Assembly (NCBI GenBank): GCA_017860255.1
Contig: JAFNAR010000001.1
Location: 42,181 to 106,180 of the forward strand
Source of the DNA: Bacteroidota bacterium
GTDB lineage: Bacteria > Bacteroidota > Bacteroidia > Bacteroidales > P3
Length of the DNA: 64,000 nt
Reading direction: 5' to 3'
Below are positions 42,751-52,054 of the stretch, piece after piece (within the stretch, counting starts at the first letter, position 1; every line of letters starts with the position of its first letter). The notes beneath the pieces were generated by a model, which was not told where the DNA came from, did no database searches, and saw nothing but the letters and a program-made list of their open reading frames with translations. A program made the translations under genes and the position numbers.

Positions 42751-44478
42751 ATGAAAAAGATTTTTGTGTTTATCCTTATGTTAGGATTTTTTGTAGGAGC
42801 TATTGCTCAAGATGAGTTTAATTATATAGACCCTCCTCCAAATCCGGGAGATCCTATATATGTTCAAACAAAAGATAGTACTCTGCATGCTTTTTCGCAA
42901 GAAAATATTAGTTATAATGGTGATTATAAAAAATTCGTAAAAAGAGTAAGTGATTCAACATTTATTTCTTGTATCCAAGATCCTACTAATAATAAATGTT
43001 CAATTTATTTGATTGATAAAAGGTTTGAAGTATTAAAAGCAATAGAGACTTTAAATTACTTTAATAAAATAGAAGATATTGCAGTTTTTAATGATGTGTT
43101 ATATATAGCTGATAATGATGTTACTATTAATAAAGCATATCTTAAGCATATCAATATAAATACTTTATTTTCAGCTACAAATTTATCATCAATTAATATA
43201 AAGGAAACTTTATTAGATTCATTAACATTTATTAATAGAATTGAAGTATATGATTCATGTAATTTCAATGTTGTTGTAGGTATAGGAAAGAATAATAATT
43301 ATTTTTCTTATTTTTTTAAATATCATACATATATGCAAACAATGAATATTTTTGGGCATTCTATTAGTGTAGATAGATACAAATTAGATATTTTTAGAGC
43401 TCCACAATATGAAGAATTAGTAGATTTAACAATTACAGATAATTATATTTTTACTCTTGCACGTGGGAGTAACGAATTTAAATTAAGGAGATACAATAAG
43501 TTTAACACTATGAACAGACCGCCATTATATGATGTATTTAGTATGGGTGTGGGATATGCAGAAAAAATTGAACATGTAGGGTTAAATAATATTGTTGTCG
43601 GAGGACATTATGCTTTAGACCAAAATAATCATGCTAATAGTTTATATTTTATAAATGGAGGAACATATAATGGAATAAAAAGTTATCATTATGAACCTGA
43701 AAATTCTTATCTAGGTCATTTATTGGATTTTGAATATTCTAGTTTTGACAATTCATTATATGTCCTAAGAGAGGCACAGAATCATCAAGTTAAAGTTGTA
43801 AGTAAAGTAAAAATTGATGATTTAAATAATTTAAGTTCTGTCCCTGAGAGAAATTTTGCAGGTCATGTTGTTAATTTTTCTCCTGAAATAGATGATATAT
43901 GTATTTTAAATAAAAATTTTTTAGTAGGGATAGGTGTATTTCCTTCTGCCATAGGAAATAAATTACATTGCTTTAAAGGAAGTACTAATATGGAAGACTA
44001 TTTAAGTACTGATTGCGATTATTATTATGGGAGTGAAATGGAAAGTTTACCTCCTCTTAATGCTATTTCAACGGCTACTCCTATGACTCTCGTATTGAAT
44101 AAAAATAATATTTTACTAGGTAATTCTGTTAATTTTAATAGTTATGATTATTCATTTGATTTTGAGTGTTTACCTTGGGTAGAATTACAAAATGCATTTG
44201 ACCCAGATCCACATTTTTTTAAATCTTCTACAAATGAAATAATTTCGAATGAAGATGTATCTGTTTATCCTAATCCAGTAATTGATAATATTATAATTAA
44301 ATCTTTATATGATATTGAAAAAGTAGAAATTTATAATGTTATAGGAATTAAGGTTTGGGATAATTTCGTAAATGCAAAATCTATTAGTGTTAATGTAGAT
44401 GATTTCATCTCAGGAACTTATGTTTTAAAAGTTTACACTAATGCTGGCGTTGCTACTAAGAAAATTGTTGTTGAATAA
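42751..44478 (+). CDS. T9SS type A sorting domain protein, possible beta-propeller
   Basis: A 575-residue secreted protein: signal peptide about 1-19 (FVGAIAQ); a Pro-rich start (DPPPNPGDP); a long passenger of about 40-490 with repeated short beta-strand units (YLIDKRFEVLKAIETL, YFINGGTYNGIKSYHYE), which may form a propeller; and a type A sorting domain of about 500-575 (VSVYPNPVID ... GTYVLKVYTNAG ... KKIVVE). No enzyme motif recognised. The last ~25 codons and the terminator are nearly the same as those of the preceding gene. Confidence 0.78.
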   Translation: MKKIFVFILMLGFFVGAIAQDEFNYIDPPPNPGDPIYVQTKDSTLHAFSQENISYNGDYKKFVKRVSDSTFISCIQDPTNNKCSIYLIDKRFEVLKAIETLNYFNKIEDIAVFNDVLYIADNDVTINKAYLKHININTLFSATNLSSINIKETLLDSLTFINRIEVYDSCNFNVVVGIGKNNNYFSYFFKYHTYMQTMNIFGHSISVDRYKLDIFRAPQYEELVDLTITDNYIFTLARGSNEFKLRRYNKFNTMNRPPLYDVFSMGVGYAEKIEHVGLNNIVVGGHYALDQNNHANSLYFINGGTYNGIKSYHYEPENSYLGHLLDFEYSSFDNSLYVLREAQNHQVKVVSKVKIDDLNNLSSVPERNFAGHVVNFSPEIDDICILNKNFLVGIGVFPSAIGNKLHCFKGSTNMEDYLSTDCDYYYGSEMESLPPLNAISTATPMTLVLNKNNILLGNSVNFNSYDYSFDFECLPWVELQNAFDPDPHFFKSSTNEIISNEDVSVYPNPVIDNIIIKSLYDIEKVEIYNVIGIKVWDNFVNAKSISVNVDDFISGTYVLKVYTNAGVATKKIVVE

Positions 44479-44500
44479 TTAATTTAACAATTTATGATAG

Positions 44501-44535
44501 AAAGTCGCTCCTTATTTAAGGAGCGACTTTTTTTA
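44501..44535 (+). terminator. Terminator of the 575-residue T9SS gene
   Basis: AAAGTCGCTCCTTA (44501-44514) pairs perfectly with TAAGGAGCGACTTT (44517-44530), then a T-run. Confidence 0.9.
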
Positions 44536-44549
44536 TTATTTATTTTCCC

Positions 44550-44557
44550 TATCTTTG
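44550..44557 (+). promoter_or_regulatory. -7 box of argS
   Basis: TATCTTTG followed by C, 29 nt before the ATG and just after the upstream terminator. Confidence 0.65.
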
Positions 44558-44586
44558 CAAATTATTTTTGATTAAAACTTTTAATA

Positions 44587-46398
44587 ATGATTGATTTATT
44601 GATTAAACTTTCGGTTAAAAAAGCACTTTCTTCTCTTTATTCTATTGAAATTGAAGAAAAAGATATATTGATTAGTCCTACCAAAAAAGAATTTATTGGT
44701 GATTTTACTTTAGTTGTTTTCCCTTATGTTAAGCAAGCAAAACTATCGCCTGAAATTTTGGCAAAGCAAATGGGAGAGTTTGTTTTGGAGGATTGCATAG
44801 ATGGAAATAATGAAAAGGTCCTAAAGGGTTACAATGTAATTAAGGGTTTCTTAAACTTTGAGGTTTCTTTTAAATACTGGATTAACTTTGTTAATACAAA
44901 TAAGAATAAATATACCTATGGCTATAAATCAATAAGAGAAGAAAAGCCTGTTGTTGTTGAATATTCTTCTCCAAATACTAATAAGCCTTTACATTTAGGA
45001 CATATTAGAAATAATCTTTTAGGTTGGAGTGTGGCTGAAATATTAAAAGCTAATGGTTTTGCAGTAAAGAAAGTGAATTTGGTTAATGATAGGGGGATTC
45101 ATATTTGCAAATCAATGGTTGCTTGGCAACTCTTTGGCAATGGAGAAACTCCTGAACTTTCTGGATTAAAGGGAGATCATTTGGTTGGTAAGTATTATGT
45201 TTTGTTTGATAAGCAATACAAGAAAGAAATTGAAGAAATGCTTGCTGAGGGAATTGAAAAAGAAACTGCAGAAAAGACAGCTCCAATCTTACTTAAGGCT
45301 CAAGAAATGTTAAGACAATGGGAAGCAAAGGATGAAGACACTATTGCTTTGTGGGAAAAGATGAATGCTTGGGTTTATAAGGGATTTGATGAAACTTATT
45401 ATAGAATGGGTGTTGATTTTGATAAAGTTTATTACGAATCCAACACTTACCTTTTAGGAAAGGATATTGTAAAGGATGGTTTAGAAAAAGATGTTCTTTA
45501 CAAAAGAGAAGATGGTTCTGTCTGGTGTGATTTGACAAAAGATGGATTGGATGAAAAACTTTTGCAAAGAGCTGATGGAACTTCTGTTTATATGACTCAA
45601 GACCTTGGAACTGCTATTTTAAGACACGATGATTTTAATTCTGATAAATTACTCTATGTTGTGGGTAATGAACAAAACTATCATTTTAATGTTCTTAAAC
45701 TTGTTCTTCAAAAATTAGGTTATAAATGGGCTGAAAATATTTATCACTTATCTTATGGTATGGTAGAATTGCCAGAAGGTAAGATGAAGTCTCGTGAAGG
45801 AACTGTTGTGGATGCTGATGATTTGATTGATGAGATGATAAATACTGCAAAACAGCAAACAATGGAGCATGGAAAGATAGATAATTTCACTTCTGAAGAA
45901 GCTGAAAAGCTTTACTATATGTTAGCTATGGGTGCATTGAAGTATTTTATTTTGAAAGTTGACCCTTCAAAGAATATGACTTTCAATCCTAAGGATTCAA
46001 TTGACTTTAATGGAAACACAGGACCATTTATTCAATATACTCATGCTCGTATTCGTTCCATTTTAAGAAAGGCTCAAGAAGAAAAAAACATTAGTCTTGA
46101 TACCCTTAGATTAGATTCTTCTTTGGAAATGAATCAAAAAGAACTTGATGTTGTAAGAATTCTATATTCTTTCCCAAATATTGTAGAACAGTCAGCACAA
46201 ACATTTTCTCCTGCACTTATTGCAAATTATGTTTATGATTTGGCAAAGAGTTTTAATGCCTTCTATCAAGACACTAAAATCTTAAAAGAAGAAAATCAAG
46301 ATATTTTAAGAATGAGAGTTGCTCTTAGTGCTTTTGTTGGAAATACAATTAAATCTTCAATGGAGCTTTTAGGAATTAAGGTTCCAGAAAGAATGTAA
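44587..46398 (+). CDS. argS: Arginyl-tRNA synthetase
   Basis: A 603-residue class Ia synthetase that charges tRNA-Arg. The Add1 N-terminal domain spans about 1-110. The HIGH motif appears as HLGH at 136-139 in NTNKPLHLGHIRNN. The KMSKS-like loop is KMKSREGTV from residue 399; ArgRS commonly has a divergent form of this motif. A C-terminal DALR anticodon-binding domain covers about 480-603 (RMRVALSAFVGNTIKSSMEL). Full length, cytosolic, single-gene unit with its own promoter. A perfect hairpin follows at 46491. Confidence 0.96.
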   Translation: MIDLLIKLSVKKALSSLYSIEIEEKDILISPTKKEFIGDFTLVVFPYVKQAKLSPEILAKQMGEFVLEDCIDGNNEKVLKGYNVIKGFLNFEVSFKYWINFVNTNKNKYTYGYKSIREEKPVVVEYSSPNTNKPLHLGHIRNNLLGWSVAEILKANGFAVKKVNLVNDRGIHICKSMVAWQLFGNGETPELSGLKGDHLVGKYYVLFDKQYKKEIEEMLAEGIEKETAEKTAPILLKAQEMLRQWEAKDEDTIALWEKMNAWVYKGFDETYYRMGVDFDKVYYESNTYLLGKDIVKDGLEKDVLYKREDGSVWCDLTKDGLDEKLLQRADGTSVYMTQDLGTAILRHDDFNSDKLLYVVGNEQNYHFNVLKLVLQKLGYKWAENIYHLSYGMVELPEGKMKSREGTVVDADDLIDEMINTAKQQTMEHGKIDNFTSEEAEKLYYMLAMGALKYFILKVDPSKNMTFNPKDSIDFNGNTGPFIQYTHARIRSILRKAQEEKNISLDTLRLDSSLEMNQKELDVVRILYSFPNIVEQSAQTFSPALIANYVYDLAKSFNAFYQDTKILKEENQDILRMRVALSAFVGNTIKSSMELLGIKVPERM

Positions 46399-46490
46399 AC
46401 TTTTCAGTTCTTAAAATTCTATTCTTTTTCCCTTTTTGTTTTCAAAGCAAAGACAAAGGATAAAAATAAATAATCTTTATATAAATCTCT

Positions 46491-46526
46491 CAAAGCCTTA
46501 TTCTAATGTAGTAGAATAAGGCTTTG
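46491..46526 (+). terminator. Hairpin after argS
   Basis: CAAAGCCTTATTCTA (46491-46505) pairs perfectly with TAGAATAAGGCTTTG (46512-46526). The 15-bp stem is strong but followed only by AACTATTTTAAC, so termination is less certain. Confidence 0.6.
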
Positions 46527-46556
46527 AACTATTTTAACTTGACTTTAATGTTGAAT

Positions 46557-46611
46557 TCATGCCATGAAATACTCGAATTCATGCCATGAATTGTATGGAA
46601 TCATGCCATGA
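46557..46611. repeat. Palindrome array D: three 11-nt motifs, 22-nt period
   Basis: TCATGCCATGA starts at 46557, 46579 and 46601, exactly 22 nt apart. The spacers are AATACTCGAAT and ATTGTATGGAA. The motif shares the ATGCCAT core with arrays A and C, but its outer bases are changed on both sides so that dyad symmetry is kept. The array lies between argS and clpS in a 369-nt gap, flanked by GACTTTAATG before and CTCCTTATTTAAATAG after, resembling the flanks of arrays B and C. Confidence 0.9.
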
Positions 46612-46733
46612 ATTGGAGATCAACTCCTTATTTAAATAGTTTTTTCCTTTGTTTTGTTAGATTAAAACAAGATTTGAGGAGTTTTATATCAAGTTTTTTC
46701 TAAATAATAATTGAAATATATAGAATCTTTTTA

Positions 46734-46741
46734 TATCTTTG
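46734..46741 (+). promoter_or_regulatory. -7 box of clpS
   Basis: TATCTTTG followed by CC; TTG at 46711-46713 is a possible -33 (20-nt spacer). 26 nt to the ATG. Confidence 0.65.
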
Positions 46742-46767
46742 CCTTATTAAATTAAGATATTAAGGCA

Positions 46768-47052
46768 ATGGGAGATATTTATGGTGAATCAAATCCTGAA
46801 GAAGTAAATTGTATTGATTCTCTTAGCGAAGAAGGGAATGAATTGATTCTCTTCAACGATAATATTCACACTTTTGAATATGTTATTGATTGTTTGGTTG
46901 CAATTTGCGGTTTGAGTTACGAACAAGCTTCCAATTGTGCATACATTGTTGATAGAAAAGGTTTATGCACGGTTAAGCATGGAAGTTATGATGAACTGTT
47001 AATTATGTATCATGCCTTAGTGGAAAAGGATTTAAAAGTAGAAATTAGATAA
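46768..47052 (+). CDS. clpS: ClpS-like adaptor of the Clp protease
   Basis: 94 residues. LILFNDNIHTFEYVIDCL (about 27-44) matches the ClpS core, in which the Asn-Asp and neighbouring hydrophobic residues bind N-degron substrates. EQASNCAYIVDRKGLCTVKHG near 56-76 matches the second half of the fold. It delivers proteins with destabilising N-terminal residues to ClpA/ClpC-ClpP. The N-terminal extension is short. It lies 12 nt before the nfeD start, probably co-transcribed, although no functional link is known. Confidence 0.85.
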   Translation: MGDIYGESNPEEVNCIDSLSEEGNELILFNDNIHTFEYVIDCLVAICGLSYEQASNCAYIVDRKGLCTVKHGSYDELLIMYHALVEKDLKVEIR

Positions 47053-47064
47053 AATATTTTGTTT

Positions 47065-47529
47065 ATGGACTTATTCTTTATTTTGTTATTCCTTATTGGA
47101 GGATTAGTATTAGTTATTTTAGAAATTATTGCAATACCAGGAACAACAGTTGCAGGAATTTCAGGTTTGGCAATGATTGTTTATGGGATTTTTAGAGTTT
47201 ATGCGGAATATGGAACAACATGGGGAACAATTTCTTTGTTTGTTACATTAATTATTTGTGCAATCCTTCTAATTTATTCACTAAGAGCCAAAACATGGAA
47301 GAGATTTGCTTTAGATAAATCAATTGACAGTAAGGCAAACGACATCAAACACGAAGATTTTAAGGTAGGAGATAAAGGCAAAACAATAACTCGATTGGCT
47401 TCAGCAGGAACAGTTGAAATTAATTCTCAAAGATTTGAAGCCTTCACCACAGCTTCTTTCCTTGACCCAAACACTGAGATTGAAATAGAAAGAATTGAAG
47501 GAAGCAAGATATTTGTTCGTCCAATTTAA
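47065..47529 (+). CDS. NfeD-family membrane protein
   Basis: A 154-residue short NfeD protein: two to three membrane helices within about 3-75 (LFFILLFLIGGLVLVILEII; MIVYGIFRVYAEYG; ISLFVTLIICAILLIY), then a soluble OB-fold domain of about 95-154 (GDKGKTITRLASAGTVEI, FEAFTTASFLD, KIFVRPI). ATG 47065 is preferred over the in-frame TTG at 47059. Such proteins partner with flotillin/FloA in membrane microdomains. floA is present, but a 3.1 kb T9SS gene lies in between. Confidence 0.85.
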   Translation: MDLFFILLFLIGGLVLVILEIIAIPGTTVAGISGLAMIVYGIFRVYAEYGTTWGTISLFVTLIICAILLIYSLRAKTWKRFALDKSIDSKANDIKHEDFKVGDKGKTITRLASAGTVEINSQRFEAFTTASFLDPNTEIEIERIEGSKIFVRPI

Positions 47530-47681
47530 TTTAATTAAACTTAATTTTATTTTGTTGTTATATTGATAGTTGGAATTATTATTGTAAAATATTTAAGATT
47601 TTTGGTTACATAAGAGCGGAAAATGGTGTTATAATAGGAAAGTAGCATTTTATATAAAAAATAAACATATAAACCTTACTG

Positions 47682-50600
47682 ATGAAGAAAATAATATTAA
47701 TTATTTTGTTTTTCTTCTTAAGTACAATAACACTTATTGCGCAGTCATATAACATGACCGTTACTGGTCATCAAGAACAAACATCAAGTAATTGTACAAT
47801 TTATGATGATGGAGGAGCAAGTGGCAATTATAATGGTCACTGTAATTCTTCATTTACAGTAATTGCAAACAATAATAGTAACTATTTCTATATTACGGGA
47901 ACCTATACTCTGGAGAATTGTTCTAAAGCAAAGCTTACAATTTTTGATGGAGGTGCTATGTCAACAATACAACTTGGTTCTACATTATGTAATAGTGGTT
48001 CAATTAACATATGTTCCAATAGTCCAAGAGTTACTTTCCGTTTTGAAACAGATTCTGATACTCCATTATCTGGTTTTTCAATTAATTGTCTTGAAGTTTC
48101 TTGTCCAAGACCAACAAGTTTCTATGCATCAGATATTGCAATAACTTCAGCTACATTAAACTGGACAGGAAGTTCAACCTCTACAAATTGGATAATAGAA
48201 TGCACTTCTAATAACATGCCTAATGGTCAAAATACTTTTTCATCCAGTTCAAATTCCTTAAACCTTACTGGATTGGCTCCTTTTACAGATTATTGTTTTA
48301 GAATTCGTTCCGATTGCCAACCCATTACTGCTTGTTCTTATATGATACTTTGTTTTAAAACTCTTTGTCCATGTCCACCAGCTGTAGGACTAAGAGCTGA
48401 AAAGCTCGATTCACTAACAATAAGAGTCGATTGGACAGAAACAGACACAAATACAATTTGGACAGTTACTCTTATTCCTATAGGAGGTCCTTCGATTACT
48501 TATGAAACCAATAATCCATATTATGTTTTTCAAAATTTACCTGCTAATTATAAATGTTATACCATTACTGTTTCAAGTACATGCCCTGGATATAACATTG
48601 TATGTAATTATACTTCCTTTACTGTTTCTTGTCCACCTCCACCTCCTTTTGAATGTAATTGTCCCAAAGCCATCAGTCCTCACGTTACTAATATCACAAA
48701 TTCATCAGTAGATATATCTTGGGTTCAATTCGCTTCTCCAGGTTGGATTGTTGAGTATTATCCTATGGATCATCCTGAAAATGTAAGAATTGATACTACT
48801 CATACAAATTCTATTAGTCTAACTAATCTTGAATATGCTACATTATACATATTTAATATTCATTCTTATTGCGATAATTTTGATTATCGATGCAATTCAC
48901 CTATTTCAGCGTTTACTTATGCAGATAATTGTTTTGATTTTTTAGATTTAAGGGGATCTAATTGCACAACAACTTATGGTAACTATTATAATCCAGACGA
49001 AAGAACAGGTTTACTTGATTTTGGATATGAAAGCATCCAAAGCAGACATACAATACATAAAGATACTTCAGAGAGAGATCCAAGAACAGATAGTTTGCTT
49101 TATACCATACCTCCTGGTGAACCTGCATCTGTTCGATTGGGCAATTGGGAAGTTGGAGCTCAAGCAGAAAGCATAACATATCAATATAATATTGATACTA
49201 ATAATTTTGACTTGATGATTCTCAAATATGCAATTGTCCTTCAAGATCCAAATCATACTGTTAGTAATCAACCACGTTTTACTCTTTCAATTTTTGGGGA
49301 AAATGGAAGAATATTAGATGACTTATGTGGATACACAAATTTCTATGCAGGTGGTGAATTAGGTTGGAATAGTGCATCAACTTCTTATGGAAATGTTATT
49401 TGGAAAGATTGGACAACAATGGGAGTTGATCTTGCTCAATATCACGGACAAAGAATATCAATTAAACTAACAACTTATGATTGTGAAGAAGGAGGACATT
49501 TTGGTTATGCTTATTTTACTTTAAATTGTGAGAGAAAAGATGATATTCAAAGTACATGTGGGAATGTTGATTCAACTACTCTAACCGCTCCTAATGGTTT
49601 TTATTATAAGTGGTATAAGGAAGGAAATGAATCAACTATAATTTCAACCAAAAGACAAATTACTGTTTTGGTCGATAACACAGTTTTTTATTGTAAATGT
49701 ATTTCCAAAGAAAGTGAATATTGTTATGTGATAATGAAATACATTGCTGAAAGGAATTATCCTTTTGCTCAATTCTCATACACTGTTAATCATTGTACTC
49801 GTGAAGTTACATTTATTAATACAAGCATAATTTCAAATAGTGATGTATATCCTAATGGATATAAACATATTGATTCAATTCAATGGATTTTCCACAATGA
49901 TAGCATTTCAACCCTTGATACAGTAAGATTCACTTATGATAGTATTGGAGTTTATCCAGTTAAACTTATCGCAAGTATGAATGATGGAGCCTGCATCGAT
50001 ACAATTATTCAGAATATAGTTATTGAGCCATTTTATATTGATACTATTAATGCACAAATTTGCTCAGGTGAAATATATAATAATCATGGATTTGAAGAAT
50101 CGGTGCAAGGAATTTATTCACATAGCCTAGTTACCGAAGAAGGATGCGACAGTGTTGTAGTTCTTAACTTAAAGGTTTGGGATATATATAATCAAGTTAT
50201 TTATGACACAATGTGTGAAGGAGGAATATATACTTCATATGGATTTAGTTGTACAAAACCAGATGTTTATACTCAAAATTTAGAATCAAGTCGTGGTTGT
50301 GATAGTATAATAACACTTTATTTGAGCGAGAAACAACTATTTGAAGATTTTTCAATTATTGAAGATAAGTATATTGAAGCAGAGCAATATCCAATAGTAA
50401 TTGATGCTACTTGCGAAGGGTGTTTGGCTTATTTTTGGAATACAGGCTCAACAAATCCAATAATCCATATTACTTATCCAGGTAGCTATTATTTATCAAT
50501 TTATACTGATTGTGGAACAATATATGATTCTCTTTTGGTAGTTTCTCCTGAAATCCCATTATTCTTGCCAAATTCATTTACTCCAACTTTAGATAAAAAT

Positions 50601-50831
50601 AATACTTTCTTCCCAATTTATTCTAATCCAGATAAGGTTAAAATAGAGTTGTTCGAAATTTATAATCGTTGGGGAGAAAGAATATATTCTTCCACTTCAA
50701 TTCCATGGGATGGTAAATACCAAAACAACTTAGTTCCTGAAGGAGTTTATGTTTGGCAATTAGTTTATAAAACAAAATATTCTGGAGACACAACCTACAA
50801 AAAATCAGGTTATATTCATCTAATCAGATAA
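47682..50831 (+). CDS. Large surface protein with CUB-like, FN3-like and T9SS type B sorting domains
   Basis: A 1049-residue secreted protein: signal peptide about 1-20 (ITLIAQ); CUB-like Cys-rich domain about 30-145 (CTIYDDGGASGNYNGHCNSS); three FN3-like units about 150-430 separated by Cys-rich linkers (CPPPPPFECNCP); a beta-sandwich about 435-640; a PKD-like region about 700-790 (FSYTVNHCTREVTFINTS); paired C-GxxY..G..YSH repeats about 800-900; and a gliding-motility-type (type B) C-terminal domain about 960-1049 (LPNSFTPTLDKNN ... YNRWGERIYSS ... WDGKYQNNLVPEGVYVW). Type B cargo is exported by T9SS and attached differently from type A cargo. No catalytic domain: an adhesin-like protein. 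Confidence 0.85.
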   Translation: MKKIILIILFFFLSTITLIAQSYNMTVTGHQEQTSSNCTIYDDGGASGNYNGHCNSSFTVIANNNSNYFYITGTYTLENCSKAKLTIFDGGAMSTIQLGSTLCNSGSINICSNSPRVTFRFETDSDTPLSGFSINCLEVSCPRPTSFYASDIAITSATLNWTGSSTSTNWIIECTSNNMPNGQNTFSSSSNSLNLTGLAPFTDYCFRIRSDCQPITACSYMILCFKTLCPCPPAVGLRAEKLDSLTIRVDWTETDTNTIWTVTLIPIGGPSITYETNNPYYVFQNLPANYKCYTITVSSTCPGYNIVCNYTSFTVSCPPPPPFECNCPKAISPHVTNITNSSVDISWVQFASPGWIVEYYPMDHPENVRIDTTHTNSISLTNLEYATLYIFNIHSYCDNFDYRCNSPISAFTYADNCFDFLDLRGSNCTTTYGNYYNPDERTGLLDFGYESIQSRHTIHKDTSERDPRTDSLLYTIPPGEPASVRLGNWEVGAQAESITYQYNIDTNNFDLMILKYAIVLQDPNHTVSNQPRFTLSIFGENGRILDDLCGYTNFYAGGELGWNSASTSYGNVIWKDWTTMGVDLAQYHGQRISIKLTTYDCEEGGHFGYAYFTLNCERKDDIQSTCGNVDSTTLTAPNGFYYKWYKEGNESTIISTKRQITVLVDNTVFYCKCISKESEYCYVIMKYIAERNYPFAQFSYTVNHCTREVTFINTSIISNSDVYPNGYKHIDSIQWIFHNDSISTLDTVRFTYDSIGVYPVKLIASMNDGACIDTIIQNIVIEPFYIDTINAQICSGEIYNNHGFEESVQGIYSHSLVTEEGCDSVVVLNLKVWDIYNQVIYDTMCEGGIYTSYGFSCTKPDVYTQNLESSRGCDSIITLYLSEKQLFEDFSIIEDKYIEAEQYPIVIDATCEGCLAYFWNTGSTNPIIHITYPGSYYLSIYTDCGTIYDSLLVVSPEIPLFLPNSFTPTLDKNNTFFPIYSNPDKVKIELFEIYNRWGERIYSSTSIPWDGKYQNNLVPEGVYVWQLVYKTKYSGDTTYKKSGYIHLIR

Positions 50832-50898
50832 AAAGTTAAACCAAAAAAAGTTTATTTATCCAAAATCATTCTTCTATTCAATTTTAATCTTATTTATT

Positions 50899-50929
50899 TT
50901 TGAAAATAAGGAGAAACTTTATATCTTTG
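50899..50929 (+). promoter_or_regulatory. Promoter of floA
   Basis: TTTG (50899-50902), a 19-nt spacer and TATCTTTG (50922-50929) followed by CCC; 45 nt to the ATG. Confidence 0.7.
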
Positions 50930-50974
50930 CCCTTTGTAAAGCAAAATAATTATTAACTATTAAATAAAAATATT

Positions 50975-51967
50975 ATGGCTATTTCAGGAGTTATTCTTGT
51001 TGTTGTTGTGTGCATTGTAGCACTTATTGTTTTTCTTTGGTTAGTTCCATTGAATTTGTGGTTTCAATGCGTACTTAATGGTGTTAAAATATCATTAATA
51101 CAACTTATTTTTATGCGTTGGAGAAAAGTTCCGCCAACAATTATTGTTAATGCAATGATTAATTCAAAAAAAGCAGGATTAGATTTAAGCTCCGACCTTT
51201 TGGAAGCTCACTATCTTGCAGGAGGACATGTTCAAAGAGTTGTAAACGCACTAATTTCTGCTGATAAAGCAAATATAAATCTTGATTTTAAATCTGCAAC
51301 AGCAATTGACTTAGCAGGTAGAGATGTTTTTGAAGCAGTTCAAATGTCAGTTAATCCAAAAGTTGTTGACACTCCCTTAGTAGCAGCAGTGGCAAGTAAT
51401 GGTATTCAATTAATTGTTAAGGCAAGAGTAACTGTTAGAGCAAATATTCGTCAATTGGTTGGAGGAGCTGGAGAAGAAACAATTTTGGCTCGTGTTGGAG
51501 AAGGAATTGTAACATCAATTGGTTCTGCAGCATCTCATGCATTCGTTTTGGAAAATCCAGATTCAATATCAAAACTTGTTCTTTCAAAAGGTTTGGATAC
51601 AGGAACAGCTTTTGAAATTCTATCTATTGATATAGCAGATATTGATGTAGGTAAAAATATTGGAGCTCAATTACAAATGGATCAAGCTGAAGCTGATAAA
51701 AATATTGCACAAGCAAAGGCAGAAGAAAGAAGAGCAATGGCAATTGCAGTAGAACAAGAAATGAAAGCTAAGGCTCAAGAAGCAAGAGCAAAGGTAATTG
51801 AAGCTGAGGCAGAAGTTCCTCTTGCAATGGCAGAAGCATTCCGTAATGGAAACCTTGGAATTATGGACTACTACAAAATGAAGAACATTATGGCTGACAC
51901 TGATATGAGAGAAAGTATATCAAAGCCAGCTAATGTTAAAAATGATAATACAGCTATAAAAAAATAG
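50975..51967 (+). CDS. floA: Flotillin-like protein FloA
   Basis: 330 residues. A membrane segment near the N-terminus (about 4-28, [20 protein letters not shown]) is followed by an SPFH/band-7-like domain ([51 protein letters not shown]) and an Ala/Glu-rich coiled coil of about 230-290 ([20 protein letters not shown]). It forms membrane assemblies thought to organise lipid domains. A C-terminal 30-residue Lys-rich tail is variable in the family. It is monocistronic here, with its NfeD-type partner about 3.4 kb upstream. Confidence 0.92.
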   Translation: MAISGVILVVVVCIVALIVFLWLVPLNLWFQCVLNGVKISLIQLIFMRWRKVPPTIIVNAMINSKKAGLDLSSDLLEAHYLAGGHVQRVVNALISADKANINLDFKSATAIDLAGRDVFEAVQMSVNPKVVDTPLVAAVASNGIQLIVKARVTVRANIRQLVGGAGEETILARVGEGIVTSIGSAASHAFVLENPDSISKLVLSKGLDTGTAFEILSIDIADIDVGKNIGAQLQMDQAEADKNIAQAKAEERRAMAIAVEQEMKAKAQEARAKVIEAEAEVPLAMAEAFRNGNLGIMDYYKMKNIMADTDMRESISKPANVKNDNTAIKK

Positions 51968-52054
51968 TAAACAACTAACATTAAGTTTGGGGTGTGAGAG
52001 TAAGGTTTACAAATAATCTAATTCTTAAACCCTAATTTTTTAATAATAAAATAA

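Noticed and set aside
46491..46526. Small structured RNA gene at the perfect 15-bp hairpin after argS
   Set aside because: A single hairpin right after a stop codon is more simply a transcript end; no promoter of its own was seen.
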